From assembly GCA_031426815.1 (NCBI GenBank), contig JASJPG010000022.1, positions 62,001 to 126,000 on the forward strand: a stretch of 64,000 nt of DNA, given 5' to 3'. The notes below the pieces were generated by a model, which was not told the DNA's origin, made no database searches, and saw nothing but the letters and a program-made list of their open reading frames with translations. Every line of letters starts with the position of its first letter. The stretch's first letter is position 1. Both the position numbers and the translations under genes were made by a program. Source of the stretch: PFJX01 sp031426815 (GTDB lineage Bacteria; Pseudomonadota; Gammaproteobacteria; Burkholderiales; Thiobacillaceae). Below are positions 27,201-34,622 of this stretch, piece after piece.

Positions 27201-27423
27201 GCTGTTCCAGGTATTCCAGCGCCTGCACAGCGAGCGAGACTTCGAAGGAACCGGCATCGGTCTTGCCACCGTGCAGCGGGTTATCCTGCGCCATCACGGC
27301 CGCGTCGGCGCGACGGGAGAAAAGGGCAACGGCGCGACGTTCTGGTTTACGTTGCCGCAACGCGATCCGGCGCGGGACGACGAAATCAGCGACATCATGG
27401 ACGAACAGGGGCAGACGTTTTGA
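24262..27423 (+). CDS. CHASE-PAS-PAS-GAF sensor histidine kinase
   Basis: This is a membrane sensor kinase of 1053 residues with TTG as start, behind GAGGGGAC. Layout: TM1 (about 14-31), periplasmic CHASE domain (about 60-300), TM2 (about 315-338), PAS (about 365-480), PAS (about 485-615; HHAPCGYHSLDGDGRF), GAF (about 625-785), HisKA with ESFSYSVSHDLRAPLRSIDG (His about 830), and an HATPase_c domain (NLLGNAWKFT; DNGAGFD; GTGIGLATV). The kinase end is of the phytochrome-like type that pairs with Rcp1-like response regulators, and exactly such a gene follows with a four-base overlap. The ligand is unknown. Confidence 0.9.
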   Translation: MPIDRLRSNVPPLAWLPWLTLLIGLGITYAVWHETRSDSGQVAQEKFEFRVAEISRDIEGRMRAYEQVLLGTVGLFAASESVTRSEFKANVDVLRLAEHFPGIQGVGFSRLVAARERQRHIEQIRREGFPEYDLHPGDARDFHTAIVYIEPFDWRNRRAFGYDMYSDPVRRVAMQRAWEEGVSAISGKVTLRQETEADIQAGFLMYMPVYRNQLAHASPAQRRGNLLGWVYAPFRMNDLMRNILQKNFGEKTAALDLEIFDGSDPSAANMLYDSDKISRLAQVPSGGHLAKRQIRIGGRVWTVLVHAARAPEAPKLLAIAGIGSIGSLMLAAILWLLLHGRARALKLAAEMNRELLARERYQQELLAHLPAAVVVHGADGAIRYTNEEANRLLGLNPGEGDAVFAWHLRHEDGRAMAPADFPVQRVLTSQAPLRGVMLGIARDEAAAPLWLQVNAFPHLDAAGNLSEVVVSFLDITSLRTAKEALQRALAELDDIYHHAPCGYHSLDGDGRFARINQTELDWLGYRREDIIGKRFADLLTPASLTVFQDNYPRFKANGEVHDLEYELIRQDASTFTVLLSATAAYDDAGRYLMSRSTLYDISERKQAESELTRLNHLYALLNRANQAIVRIREIDPLLEEICRVAVEEGGFVMAWAGRVVAGRVIPYAHWGHEEGYLDQVRILVADRALGGGPTGTAIREGRHYLCDDIANDPHMAPWRELALARGYRASAAFPVRIGGEVVGAINLYAPTAGYFSAAVVDLLNDLTEDVSFAMNAHDEAKRRQKAEDDLRQLNEQLEQRVLQRTRELEAANKELESFSYSVSHDLRAPLRSIDGFSQVLLQRYAATLDDTGRDYLGRVRRASQRMGELIDDLLQLSRMTRGPLRRQEVDLSALAVALLQDLQRTTPERQVQLRVQPDLRVFGDPGLLRVVLDNLLGNAWKFTRHRENAEIEFGSRVQENELVYFVRDNGAGFDNAYAKKLFQVFQRLHSERDFEGTGIGLATVQRVILRHHGRVGATGEKGNGATFWFTLPQRDPARDDEISDIMDEQGQTF

Positions 27424-27866
27424 GATACAAGGACAAGACCATTCTTCTCGTCGAGGACAACCCGGACGATGAAGAACTGACGCGGCTGGCGTTCGAGGAA
27501 AGCCATGTCGCCAACGAACTCGTGGTGGTACGCGATGGCGAGGAAGCGCTCGAATACCTGTTCGGCAGCGGCCGCTACGCGACGCGCGATCTTACCGACA
27601 TGCCGCAACTGATCCTGCTCGACCTCAAGCTGCCCAAGGTCGATGGCCACGAAGTATTGCAACGCATCCGCGCCGACGCCCACACAAAATACATTCCGGT
27701 CGTGGTGATGACCACCAGCCGCGAGGAATCCGATCTGATCTCCAGCTACGACCTGGGCGCCAACAGCTTCATCCAGAAACCGGTCGATTTCGTCCGTTTC
27801 GGCGAAGCGGTGCGCCAGGTCGGACTCTATTGGCTGGTGCTCAACGTCAACGTGCCGCAGCACTGA
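27420..27866 (+). CDS. Rcp1-like single-domain response regulator
   Basis: This is a 148-residue receiver domain without output domain. The acidic pocket is in LLVEDNPDDEELT, the phosphorylated Asp in LILLDLKLPKVDGHEVL, and the conserved Thr/Lys in VVMTTS and FIQKPVDF. The TTG start overlaps the stop of the kinase gene, so both are translated together and form a likely cognate pair. Such regulators of phytochrome-like kinases signal through protein contact rather than DNA binding. Confidence 0.9.
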   Translation: MRYKDKTILLVEDNPDDEELTRLAFEESHVANELVVVRDGEEALEYLFGSGRYATRDLTDMPQLILLDLKLPKVDGHEVLQRIRADAHTKYIPVVVMTTSREESDLISSYDLGANSFIQKPVDFVRFGEAVRQVGLYWLVLNVNVPQH

Positions 27867-27873
27867 ACGCACC

Positions 27874-28962
27874 ATGCAGCCGCTGCATCTTCTGCTGGTC
27901 GAGGACTCGGAGAATGACGCAGAACTGATCCTGCTCGCGCTCGCCGACGCCGGCCTGGCAATCGAAGCCAGCCGGGTCGAAACCGATGCGGAGTTGCGCG
28001 ATGCGCTGCAGCGGACGCCGTGGGATCTGCTGATTGCCGATTTCAACCTGCCCAGCTTCAGCGCCGCAGATGCGCTTGCCATGCTGCAGACATTCGCGTT
28101 CGACATTCCCTTCATCGTCGTTTCCGGCTGCATCGGCGAAGAAGCCGCCGTCGCCATCCTCAAGGCCGGCGCCCACGATTTCGTGGCGAAGAACAACCTG
28201 GCACGGCTGGCGCCCGCCATCGAACGCGAGCTGCGCGAGGCGGAAACGCGCCGCGCCCATTTCCGGGCGACGCAGGAACTGGTCGCATCCCGCTTGCAAC
28301 TGCGCGCGCTGTCCAGCCACCTGCAAAGCGTGCGCGAAGACGAGCGCACGCACATCGCACGCGAACTGCACGACGAACTCGGCCAGATGCTCACCGCGCT
28401 CAAGATCGACGTGTCCTGGCTGCGCAACCGCTGGCAGAGCAGCGAGGCGGCCGGCGTCGACCACAAGCTCGACAACATGAAGTTGCTGATCGACGACACC
28501 ATCGCCGCCGTGCGGCGCATTTCCTCCGATCTGCGCCCGGTCATGCTCGACGACCTCGGCCTCAAGGCCGCCGTCGAATGGTTGGCGGAAGAGTTCGGCC
28601 GCCGCAATCCGGCGATCCATTGCGAACTGGCCTTCGCGCTCGGCGAGCATGAAATTGCCGACACGCTGGCCACCGCCGCGTTTCGCATCGTGCAGGAATG
28701 CCTCACCAACGTCTGCCGCCATGCCGAGGCCAGCGCGATCCAGATCTTCGTCGGCGTGCGCGACGACAACCTCGCCATCACGGTGCGGGACAACGGCCGC
28801 GGCCTGCCAGCCACACCCGCCGGCGCAGGCCACTACGGCCTGCTCGGCATGCGCGAGCGCACCGAGGCACTCGGCGGCAGGCTCGACCTGCACAGCGTGC
28901 CGAACGGCGGCGTCAGCGTCGAGGCATCCATTCCACTCACCCCAGAAAGCAGGCTGCCATGA
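27874..28962 (+). CDS. Receiver-histidine kinase hybrid (NarX/DegS type)
   Basis: This 362-residue cytoplasmic protein has an N-terminal receiver (about 1-125; LLVEDSENDAEL, LLIADFNLPSF with the phospho-Asp) followed by a HisKA_3 dimerisation domain (about 150-225; ARELHDELGQMLTALKID, His in HD) and HATPase (about 260-360; IVQECLTNVCRHA, DNGRGLPA, HYGLLGMRER). The receiver at the input side lets it be driven by an upstream kinase. Its stop overlaps the start of a NarL-type regulator gene (ATGA), its probable partner. Confidence 0.9.
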   Translation: MQPLHLLLVEDSENDAELILLALADAGLAIEASRVETDAELRDALQRTPWDLLIADFNLPSFSAADALAMLQTFAFDIPFIVVSGCIGEEAAVAILKAGAHDFVAKNNLARLAPAIERELREAETRRAHFRATQELVASRLQLRALSSHLQSVREDERTHIARELHDELGQMLTALKIDVSWLRNRWQSSEAAGVDHKLDNMKLLIDDTIAAVRRISSDLRPVMLDDLGLKAAVEWLAEEFGRRNPAIHCELAFALGEHEIADTLATAAFRIVQECLTNVCRHAEASAIQIFVGVRDDNLAITVRDNGRGLPATPAGAGHYGLLGMRERTEALGGRLDLHSVPNGGVSVEASIPLTPESRLP

Positions 28963-29597
28963 TCCGTATCGCACTCGCCGACGACCACCTGATCGTACGC
29001 CGTGGCCTCAAGCAACTGCTCAGCGAAGAAGTGGATTTCCAGGTCGTCGCCGAAGCGGCCGATGGCAGCGAAACGCTGAAGCTGGTGGGCGAATCGGACT
29101 TCGACGTGCTGGTGCTCGACATGTCGATGCCGGGCCGCAGCGGCATCGAACTGATCAAGCTGATCAAGGCCGAAAAACCGAAATTGCCGATCCTGGTACT
29201 GACCATGCATCAGGAAGAGCAATACGCGGTACGCGCCATGAAAGCCGGTGCCAAGGGCTACCTGACCAAGGAAAGCGCGCCGGAACAACTGGTCAGCGCC
29301 ATCCGCAAAGTAGCCGCCGGCGGCGCCTTCATCACACCGGCCGTGGCCGAGCGCATCGCCATGGATTACGGCGTACCGCAGGACGAGGCCTCGCACACGC
29401 AGTTGTCCGACCGCGAATACCAGATTTTCGAATTGATCGTGGCCGGCAGGAACGTCACCGCCATCGCCGACGCGCTCTGTGTCAGCGTCAAGACCATCAG
29501 CACCCACAAGGCGCGCATCCTGCAAAAGATGCGCATGTCGAGCAGCGCCGACCTGATCCATTACGCCATCGAGCACGCCCTGTTCGATCCGCGCTGA
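28959..29597 (+). CDS. NarL/FixJ-family response regulator
   Basis: This is a 212-residue DNA-binding regulator with receiver domain 1-120 (IALADDHLIVRRGLKQLL; phospho-Asp in VLVLDMSMPGRSG; Lys in GYLTKESAPEQ) and a C-terminal LuxR-type HTH (about 145-205; LSDREYQIFELIVAGRNVT, VSVKTISTHKARILQKM). It starts in a four-base overlap with the preceding kinase. Targets are unknown; the neighbouring chemoreceptor and c-di-GMP genes are possible ones. Confidence 0.93.
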   Translation: MIRIALADDHLIVRRGLKQLLSEEVDFQVVAEAADGSETLKLVGESDFDVLVLDMSMPGRSGIELIKLIKAEKPKLPILVLTMHQEEQYAVRAMKAGAKGYLTKESAPEQLVSAIRKVAAGGAFITPAVAERIAMDYGVPQDEASHTQLSDREYQIFELIVAGRNVTAIADALCVSVKTISTHKARILQKMRMSSSADLIHYAIEHALFDPR

Positions 29598-29605
29598 TCG
29601 GTGTC

Positions 29606-29665
29606 GTAGGCGCGGATTCCAAAGCGCGAAGTCCGGAACAATCGCGCCTTGGAAGGCGCTCCTAC
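29606..29665. repeat. REP-like palindromic element (GCGCCTTGGAAGGCGC family), copy 1
   Basis: An imperfect inverted pair starts GTAGGCGCGGATTCCAAAGC and ends with GCGCCTTGGAAGGCGCTCCT followed by AC. The same family occurs at 36369-36430 and 62581-62650. It lies directly after the NarL-type gene and may act as a transcript 3' end hairpin. Confidence 0.8.
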
Positions 29666-29858
29666 GCGTGGTGTCGCGGCAAGACCACTCATGTCCACTC
29701 CAGCCAATCTAAGGTTTCCAGGGTAATTCGTGCTCGGAATCCTCCTACAGCGCCTCGCCGCTCTCCCACACGCAGTTTAAGCATCCGCCGATTTTTTCGG
29801 CGGCGTGCCATGGGCACCATGCACCCGTCGAATCAACGTCCTCGCGTTCGGGGTGCAT

Positions 29859-30257
29859 ATGAAAGTTCTGGTAATCGAAAACTCGTCGGCAATCTGCGCA
29901 AGGCTGCTGGCTCTGCTGGGCGAAGACGGCCGCTATGAGGGCAAAGGCTGCGTAAGCAGTTCCGCCGCCGCGCTCGAAAAGATCCAGGCGTGCCAGCCGG
30001 ATGCCTTGTTGCTGGCGCTACGCCTTGCCGACGGCAGCGGCTTCAATCTCCTCAAAAGCCTGCGCCGCACGCAACAAACGTTGCCGGTGATCCTGCTTTC
30101 CGAGAGCGACGAATGGCAATACCGGGCGCACGCGCAGGATCTCGGCGCCGCCGCCGTGCTGAATATCGCCAGCCAGTTCGAAGCCATCCTGCCGACGCTG
30201 GATCGCCTGCTGACCGCAAGCGACAACGCCGGTTCGCATCCAGCGCTGCCGGCATGA
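29859..30257 (+). CDS. Pseudo-receiver domain protein
   Basis: This is a 132-residue protein starting MKVLVIENSSAICARLL. The fold is that of a response-regulator receiver (VLVIEN; LRLADGSGFNLLKSLRR; LPVILLSESDE), but the position of the phosphorylated Asp in the usual LLDLRL motif is Ala (LLALRLADGSG), and the conserved Lys near the end is replaced (VLNIASQF). It therefore probably cannot be phosphorylated and may act by binding partners. GGGGTG precedes the ATG; an upstream in-frame ATG without ribosome site was not used. Confidence 0.8.
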   Translation: MKVLVIENSSAICARLLALLGEDGRYEGKGCVSSSAAALEKIQACQPDALLLALRLADGSGFNLLKSLRRTQQTLPVILLSESDEWQYRAHAQDLGAAAVLNIASQFEAILPTLDRLLTASDNAGSHPALPA

Positions 30258-30442
30258 CAACCACACCCCCCAACTCAACGCGGGCAGGCAAGCGCGAAGT
30301 AGGCAACCGTGAAGCGGTCAAGCGCGATGGCTGCGACCTGAAACGAAGCGACGCGTTGACCAGGAAAACGCAGGAAAAACCGGACAAGAAAACCGGCATG
30401 CAGGCCTGGTGGTCGAGCCATGCCAAGCGCAACAACTGGTGA
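30254..30442 (+). CDS. Possible small basic protein coupled to the pseudo-receiver
   Basis: This 62-codon frame starts in an ATGA overlap with the preceding stop. The product is highly charged (KREVGNREAVKRDGCDLKRS) and ends in GMQAWWSSHAKRNNW; no fold is recognised. The overlap and the full use of the intergenic space make translation plausible, but there is no family support. Confidence 0.4.
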   Translation: MTTTPPNSTRAGKREVGNREAVKRDGCDLKRSDALTRKTQEKPDKKTGMQAWWSSHAKRNNW

Positions 30443-30494
30443 ATTCTCTGCAAGACAGGCAAGCGTCGCACCGAAAAATTCCAAGGAGACTGAC

Positions 30495-30815
30495 ATGAGC
30501 ATCGAATCACTCAACGAAGCATGCGGCTGCCGCATCCGCATCGACGACGAACTGACCCGCTACACCGCCAGCCTGTTCGCCCGCACCCTCAACGAAGCAC
30601 TCGTCGCCAACCGCAGCGTCGCCATCGACCTGACCGGCGTCACCGAGATCGATTGCGCCGGCCTGCAGATTCTGCTGATGGCACGCAAGGAAGCCCTGCT
30701 GCGCAACCGCGTGGTGCGCTTCATCGGGCAGAACCCGGTGGTGCTCGAATGCCTGCACCTGATGAATCTGCGCAATTTCTTCAAGTTCGAAGCAACGCCT
30801 GCGCTTGCCGCGTAA
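30495..30815 (+). CDS. STAS-domain protein (anti-anti-sigma-factor type)
   Basis: This 106-residue single STAS domain protein starts at MSIESLNEACGCRIRI, with AAGGAGA six bases upstream. VAIDLTGVTEIDCAGLQILL is the STAS core; where SpoIIAA-type proteins have the phosphorylated Ser, the sequence here has Cys-Ala (IDCAGLQ), so regulation by Ser phosphorylation is doubtful. In chemosensory-type clusters such proteins occur beside CheW and receptors, as here. Confidence 0.85.
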   Translation: MSIESLNEACGCRIRIDDELTRYTASLFARTLNEALVANRSVAIDLTGVTEIDCAGLQILLMARKEALLRNRVVRFIGQNPVVLECLHLMNLRNFFKFEATPALAA

Positions 30816-30848
30816 AGCCCCCTTCGACCCCGACCAAGGACATCGGCG

Positions 30849-31382
30849 ATGCACACAAATCTTGCTGCCGTCAGCGACGACGCCGCGCAAACGAGTCAAT
30901 ACCTGACCTTCGAGGTGGGCGACGAAACCTATTCGATCGGCATACGCGGCATCAAGGAAATCATCGAGTACGGCAAGTTGACGGCCGTTCCGATGATGCC
31001 GCCCTTCATCCGCGGCGTGATCAACCTGCGTGGCGCCGTGGTGCCGGTGCTCGACCTGCTTGCCCGATTCGGCCAGGGGCGCAGCGAAACGCGGCGCCGC
31101 ACCTGCATCGTCATCGTGGAAGCGGATAACGGCGGCGAGCCGATCGATCTCGGCATCCTGGTCGATGCCGTCGACGAAGTGGTCGGCATCCCGGCAGCGG
31201 ATATCGCGCCGGCGCCGAGCTTCGGCAGCATGGATACCCGATTCATCGTCGGCCTGGGCAAGGTGGCGGAGCGCTTCGTGGCGATCCTCGACGTCGACCG
31301 GATCGCCAACAGCGCCCATCTGCCCGCCCCGACGAGCGTCGTATCGACCGACGGAATGCCTGCGCTGGCCCTGCCGGCTTGA
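30849..31382 (+). CDS. cheW: Chemotaxis coupling protein CheW
   Basis: This is a 177-residue CheW-like adaptor linking receptors to the kinase CheA. Typical stretches are YLTFEVGDETYSIGIRGIKE, then IRGVINLRGAVVPVLDLLAR and LGILVDAVDEVVGI. It is followed by two receptor genes on the same strand, but no cheA, cheB or cheR gene is in the window, so the partner kinase must be encoded elsewhere. Confidence 0.95.
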   Translation: MHTNLAAVSDDAAQTSQYLTFEVGDETYSIGIRGIKEIIEYGKLTAVPMMPPFIRGVINLRGAVVPVLDLLARFGQGRSETRRRTCIVIVEADNGGEPIDLGILVDAVDEVVGIPAADIAPAPSFGSMDTRFIVGLGKVAERFVAILDVDRIANSAHLPAPTSVVSTDGMPALALPA

Positions 31383-31413
31383 CGCCTCACGCACACCTAC
31401 TCTAGGAGTCATC

Positions 31414-33054
31414 ATGTTTCGCAATCAAAAGTGGAGTACCAAACTGGCCGTCAGCTTCGGTCTGCTGATCTCGCTCTCCCTGGCGAGTCTGCTCATCCTG
31501 TGGATGACGTTCGGCGAGGTGGCGCACGACACCCGCGCCGTGGCCGCCGAGTACTGGCCGAAGGCGCGGATCTCCAGCCAGATCATCGACGCGGTGAATG
31601 AAAACACGCAGGAAGTGCTGGCGCTGATGTACGTCTCCGATCCGGCCGACATCGCCGAGCGTGTCAAGCGCATGGGCGAGAAATCGAAGGCGCTGACCGA
31701 TCTCTACACAGCGCTGGAAGACCTGGGTGCCGATGCCGACGAAAAACGGATCATCGCAGGCGTGCTGGCAGCGCGCAAAAACTATGTCGGCAGCCGCAAG
31801 CAAGCCATCGGCCTGTTGCAATCCGGCCAGCCGCTGGCGGCACAACAGAGGTTGATGCAGGAAACCATGCCGTTGCGGCAAAAGTATGTCGATGCGATCA
31901 AGGCGATGATCGAACGCCAGGGCGTGTCGATGGACGCGGCGACAACCCGCCAGGGTGCGCGTATCGGTCGGGCGCAAACCGTCGTGGTCGCCACCGGCCT
32001 GACCAGCCTGCTGTTCACCGTGCTGGTCGCGTTCTGGTTGATGCGTAGCCTGCTGCGGCCGCTGCGCCTGGCGACGGCAACGGCCGAACGCATCGCGACC
32101 GGCGACCTGACCGGCCTGGATACCGGCATGGTGACCAGCCGCGATGAAACCGGCCAGTTGGTCGCCGCCATGCAAAACATGGCCAGCAAGCTTGCGAGCA
32201 TCATCGTCAGCGTGCGCAGTTCGACCGAATCCCTGGGCAGTGCCTCGGCCCAGCTCAATGCCACCGCGCAAAGCCTGGCGCAGGCCACCACGGAACAAGC
32301 AAGCACCGTCGAACAGACCGGCGATGCGGTCAAACAGATTTCGGTTTCCATCGAACAGAACAGCGCCGGCGCCGGCACCACCGACAACCTGGCACGACGC
32401 GTTGCGGCGGAGGCCGAAAACGGCGGTGGCGTGGTGCGCGAAACCGTCAGCGCAATGCAATCCATCGCCGCCAAGATCGGCATCATCGACGACATCGCCT
32501 ACCAGACCAACCTGCTCGCCCTCAATGCCGCGATTGAAGCGGCCCGTGCCGGCGAGCACGGCAAGGGCTTCGCAGTCGTCGCCGCCGAAGTGCGCAAGCT
32601 GGCCGAGCGGAGCCAGGTCGCGGCCCAGGAAATCGGCCAGGTTGCGCAAGGCAGCGTGCAACTGGCCGAGCAGGCCGGCCGTCTGTTTGACGCGATGGTG
32701 CCATCGATCAAGCAAACCTCCGGCCTGGTGCAGGAGATCAGCGCCGCCTCGCGGGAACAGTCGTCCGGCGCCGGCCAGATCCAGAACGCGATGAATCAGC
32801 TCAACCAGACCACGCAGCAGAACGCCTCCGCGTCCGAGGAACTTGCCGCCACCGCCGAGGAATTGAACGGCCAGGCCGACCAACTGCAGCAGCTCATGGC
32901 CTTCTTCAAGACGCATAAATCGGTGCCGAGTGCCGACATGAGCCGCGCCGCCAAGCCATCCGCAGCGCCGCGCAATGCCTTCGGCGCAACGCTGGCTGCG
33001 GCATCGGGCACGGCTTTCTCTCCCGCCGGCGCCGACAACTTCGTGCGCTTCTGA
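31414..33054 (+). CDS. Methyl-accepting chemotaxis protein (4HB sensor)
   Basis: This is a 546-residue receptor starting MFRNQKWSTKLAVSFGLLIS behind CTAGGAGT. It has TM1 (about 11-32), a periplasmic four-helix bundle (about 35-185), TM2 (about 190-212), a HAMP domain (about 213-268) and a cytoplasmic signalling domain whose hairpin tip IDDIAYQTNLLALNAAIEAA contacts CheA/CheW. No C-terminal CheR-binding pentapeptide is present. The signalling half is nearly the same as in the next gene, so the two are tandem paralogues with different sensor domains. Confidence 0.95.
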   Translation: MFRNQKWSTKLAVSFGLLISLSLASLLILWMTFGEVAHDTRAVAAEYWPKARISSQIIDAVNENTQEVLALMYVSDPADIAERVKRMGEKSKALTDLYTALEDLGADADEKRIIAGVLAARKNYVGSRKQAIGLLQSGQPLAAQQRLMQETMPLRQKYVDAIKAMIERQGVSMDAATTRQGARIGRAQTVVVATGLTSLLFTVLVAFWLMRSLLRPLRLATATAERIATGDLTGLDTGMVTSRDETGQLVAAMQNMASKLASIIVSVRSSTESLGSASAQLNATAQSLAQATTEQASTVEQTGDAVKQISVSIEQNSAGAGTTDNLARRVAAEAENGGGVVRETVSAMQSIAAKIGIIDDIAYQTNLLALNAAIEAARAGEHGKGFAVVAAEVRKLAERSQVAAQEIGQVAQGSVQLAEQAGRLFDAMVPSIKQTSGLVQEISAASREQSSGAGQIQNAMNQLNQTTQQNASASEELAATAEELNGQADQLQQLMAFFKTHKSVPSADMSRAAKPSAAPRNAFGATLAAASGTAFSPAGADNFVRF

Positions 33055-33087
33055 AGCACAAACCTGGAAAAACAAATAGGAGACCTC

Positions 33088-34596
33088 ATGAACAACATCA
33101 GCATCAAGATCAGGCTCGCAGCCATCCTGGCGATCATCCTGCTGTGCGGCGCATTTGCCCTCGGCACCAGTCTCGGCGGATTGGTGCGCATCGAACAGCG
33201 GGTGCAGGACATGGTCGCGCGCGACCAGGCGCTCGCCTTCACCAGTGTCGAAATGCTCGCGCAAGGCCTGCAGATGGAACAGGCGCTGCGCAACATCGTG
33301 CTCGACTTCAAGAACCAGCGTGCCCACAAGAATATGCAGCAGGCCAGCGACGAGTTTGCGCAGCAGGCGGCGCATGCGCTGCAACTCGCCGGCGACGATG
33401 CGAAGACGGTCGCGACATTGCGCGAGATCGTTGCGCTGCGTGAAAAACAGCAACCGGTGCAAGCACGCATCGTCACCCTGGCGGAACAACAGACGGCCGC
33501 CGCCATCGCCGCCATCAATGGCGAGGAAACGCCGTTGTGGCGCGAAATGCGCGCCCGCCTGATCGATCTGAACAAGGCGAAGAAAGCCGAGCTCAACGTT
33601 GCCGTCGGCGAGTTCGGCCAGATCAGCGCGAGCACGGTCGCCTGGGCTATCGGCCTGAGCGGCGCCGCTCTGCTGGTCGTGCTGGTTGCCGGCTACCTGT
33701 TCATGCTGAGCATCACCCGGCCGCTGCAACAGGCCGTCGCCACCGCCAACCGGCTGGCCGAAGGCGACCTCGGCGTGCGCTTTGCGAGCTCTCGCGATGA
33801 AGTCGGCCAGTTGCTGGCGGCGATGGGCAATGTGGTCGGCAAGCTGGCCCACATCATCGGCGAAGTGCGCAATTCGTCGAACGCACTCGGCGCCGCCGCG
33901 GAACAAGTCAGCGCCACCGCACAAAGCCTGGCGCAGGGTTCCAGCGAGCAAGCCAGCGGCGTCGAGCAGACCTCGGCATCGATCGAACAGATGACCGCCA
34001 GCATCGCCCAGACCACCGAGAACGCCAAAATCACCGAAGGCGTGGCCGGCCAGTCCGCCATTGCCGCCAGCCAGGGCGGCGAAGCGGTGAAGGGAACGGT
34101 GCAGGCGATGAAACAGATCGCGGGCAAGATCGGCATCATCGACGACATCGCCTATCAGACCAATCTGCTCGCGCTCAACGCCGCCATCGAAGCGGCACGC
34201 GCCGGCGAGCATGGCAAGGGCTTCGCGGTGGTCGCCGCGGAAGTGCGCAAGCTGGCCGAGCGCAGCCAGGTGGCGGCGCAGGAAATCGGCCAAGTTGCCA
34301 CGGGCAGCGTGCAACTCGCCGAAACGGCCGGCAGCCGCCTCGACGAATTGGTGCCCGCCATCGGCAAGACCGCCCATCTGGTGCAGGAAATCACGGCAGC
34401 GTCGCAGGAGCAGTCGCTCGGCGTCAGCCAGATCAATCAGGCGATGAACCAACTCACCCAGACCACGCAACTCAATGCCGCCGCTTCCGAGCAACTCGCC
34501 GCCACCGCCGAGGAAATGAGCAGTCAGGCGGAACATCTGCAGCAACTCATGGCGTTCTTCAAGGTCGCGCCGGGCGAAGTGTCGGCGGCCGCTTAA
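33088..34596 (+). CDS. Methyl-accepting chemotaxis protein
   Basis: This is a 502-residue receptor with TM1 (about 8-30), a periplasmic helical sensor (about 31-185), TM2 (about 188-212), HAMP (about 212-265) and a signalling domain with the same tip sequence (IDDIAYQTNLLALNAAIEAA) as its upstream paralogue. TAGGAGACCTC serves as ribosome site. The high identity of the signalling halves suggests duplication and sensor exchange. The ligand is unknown. Confidence 0.95.
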   Translation: MNNISIKIRLAAILAIILLCGAFALGTSLGGLVRIEQRVQDMVARDQALAFTSVEMLAQGLQMEQALRNIVLDFKNQRAHKNMQQASDEFAQQAAHALQLAGDDAKTVATLREIVALREKQQPVQARIVTLAEQQTAAAIAAINGEETPLWREMRARLIDLNKAKKAELNVAVGEFGQISASTVAWAIGLSGAALLVVLVAGYLFMLSITRPLQQAVATANRLAEGDLGVRFASSRDEVGQLLAAMGNVVGKLAHIIGEVRNSSNALGAAAEQVSATAQSLAQGSSEQASGVEQTSASIEQMTASIAQTTENAKITEGVAGQSAIAASQGGEAVKGTVQAMKQIAGKIGIIDDIAYQTNLLALNAAIEAARAGEHGKGFAVVAAEVRKLAERSQVAAQEIGQVATGSVQLAETAGSRLDELVPAIGKTAHLVQEITAASQEQSLGVSQINQAMNQLTQTTQLNAAASEQLAATAEEMSSQAEHLQQLMAFFKVAPGEVSAAA

Positions 34597-34622
34597 ACCA
34601 AATCAGACGGGAGGATGCAGCC

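Noticed and set aside
31402..34545. A 1047-codon open frame on the minus strand across both chemoreceptor genes
   Set aside because: It is an antisense shadow of two receptors with conserved signalling tips; no ribosome site or family feature is present.
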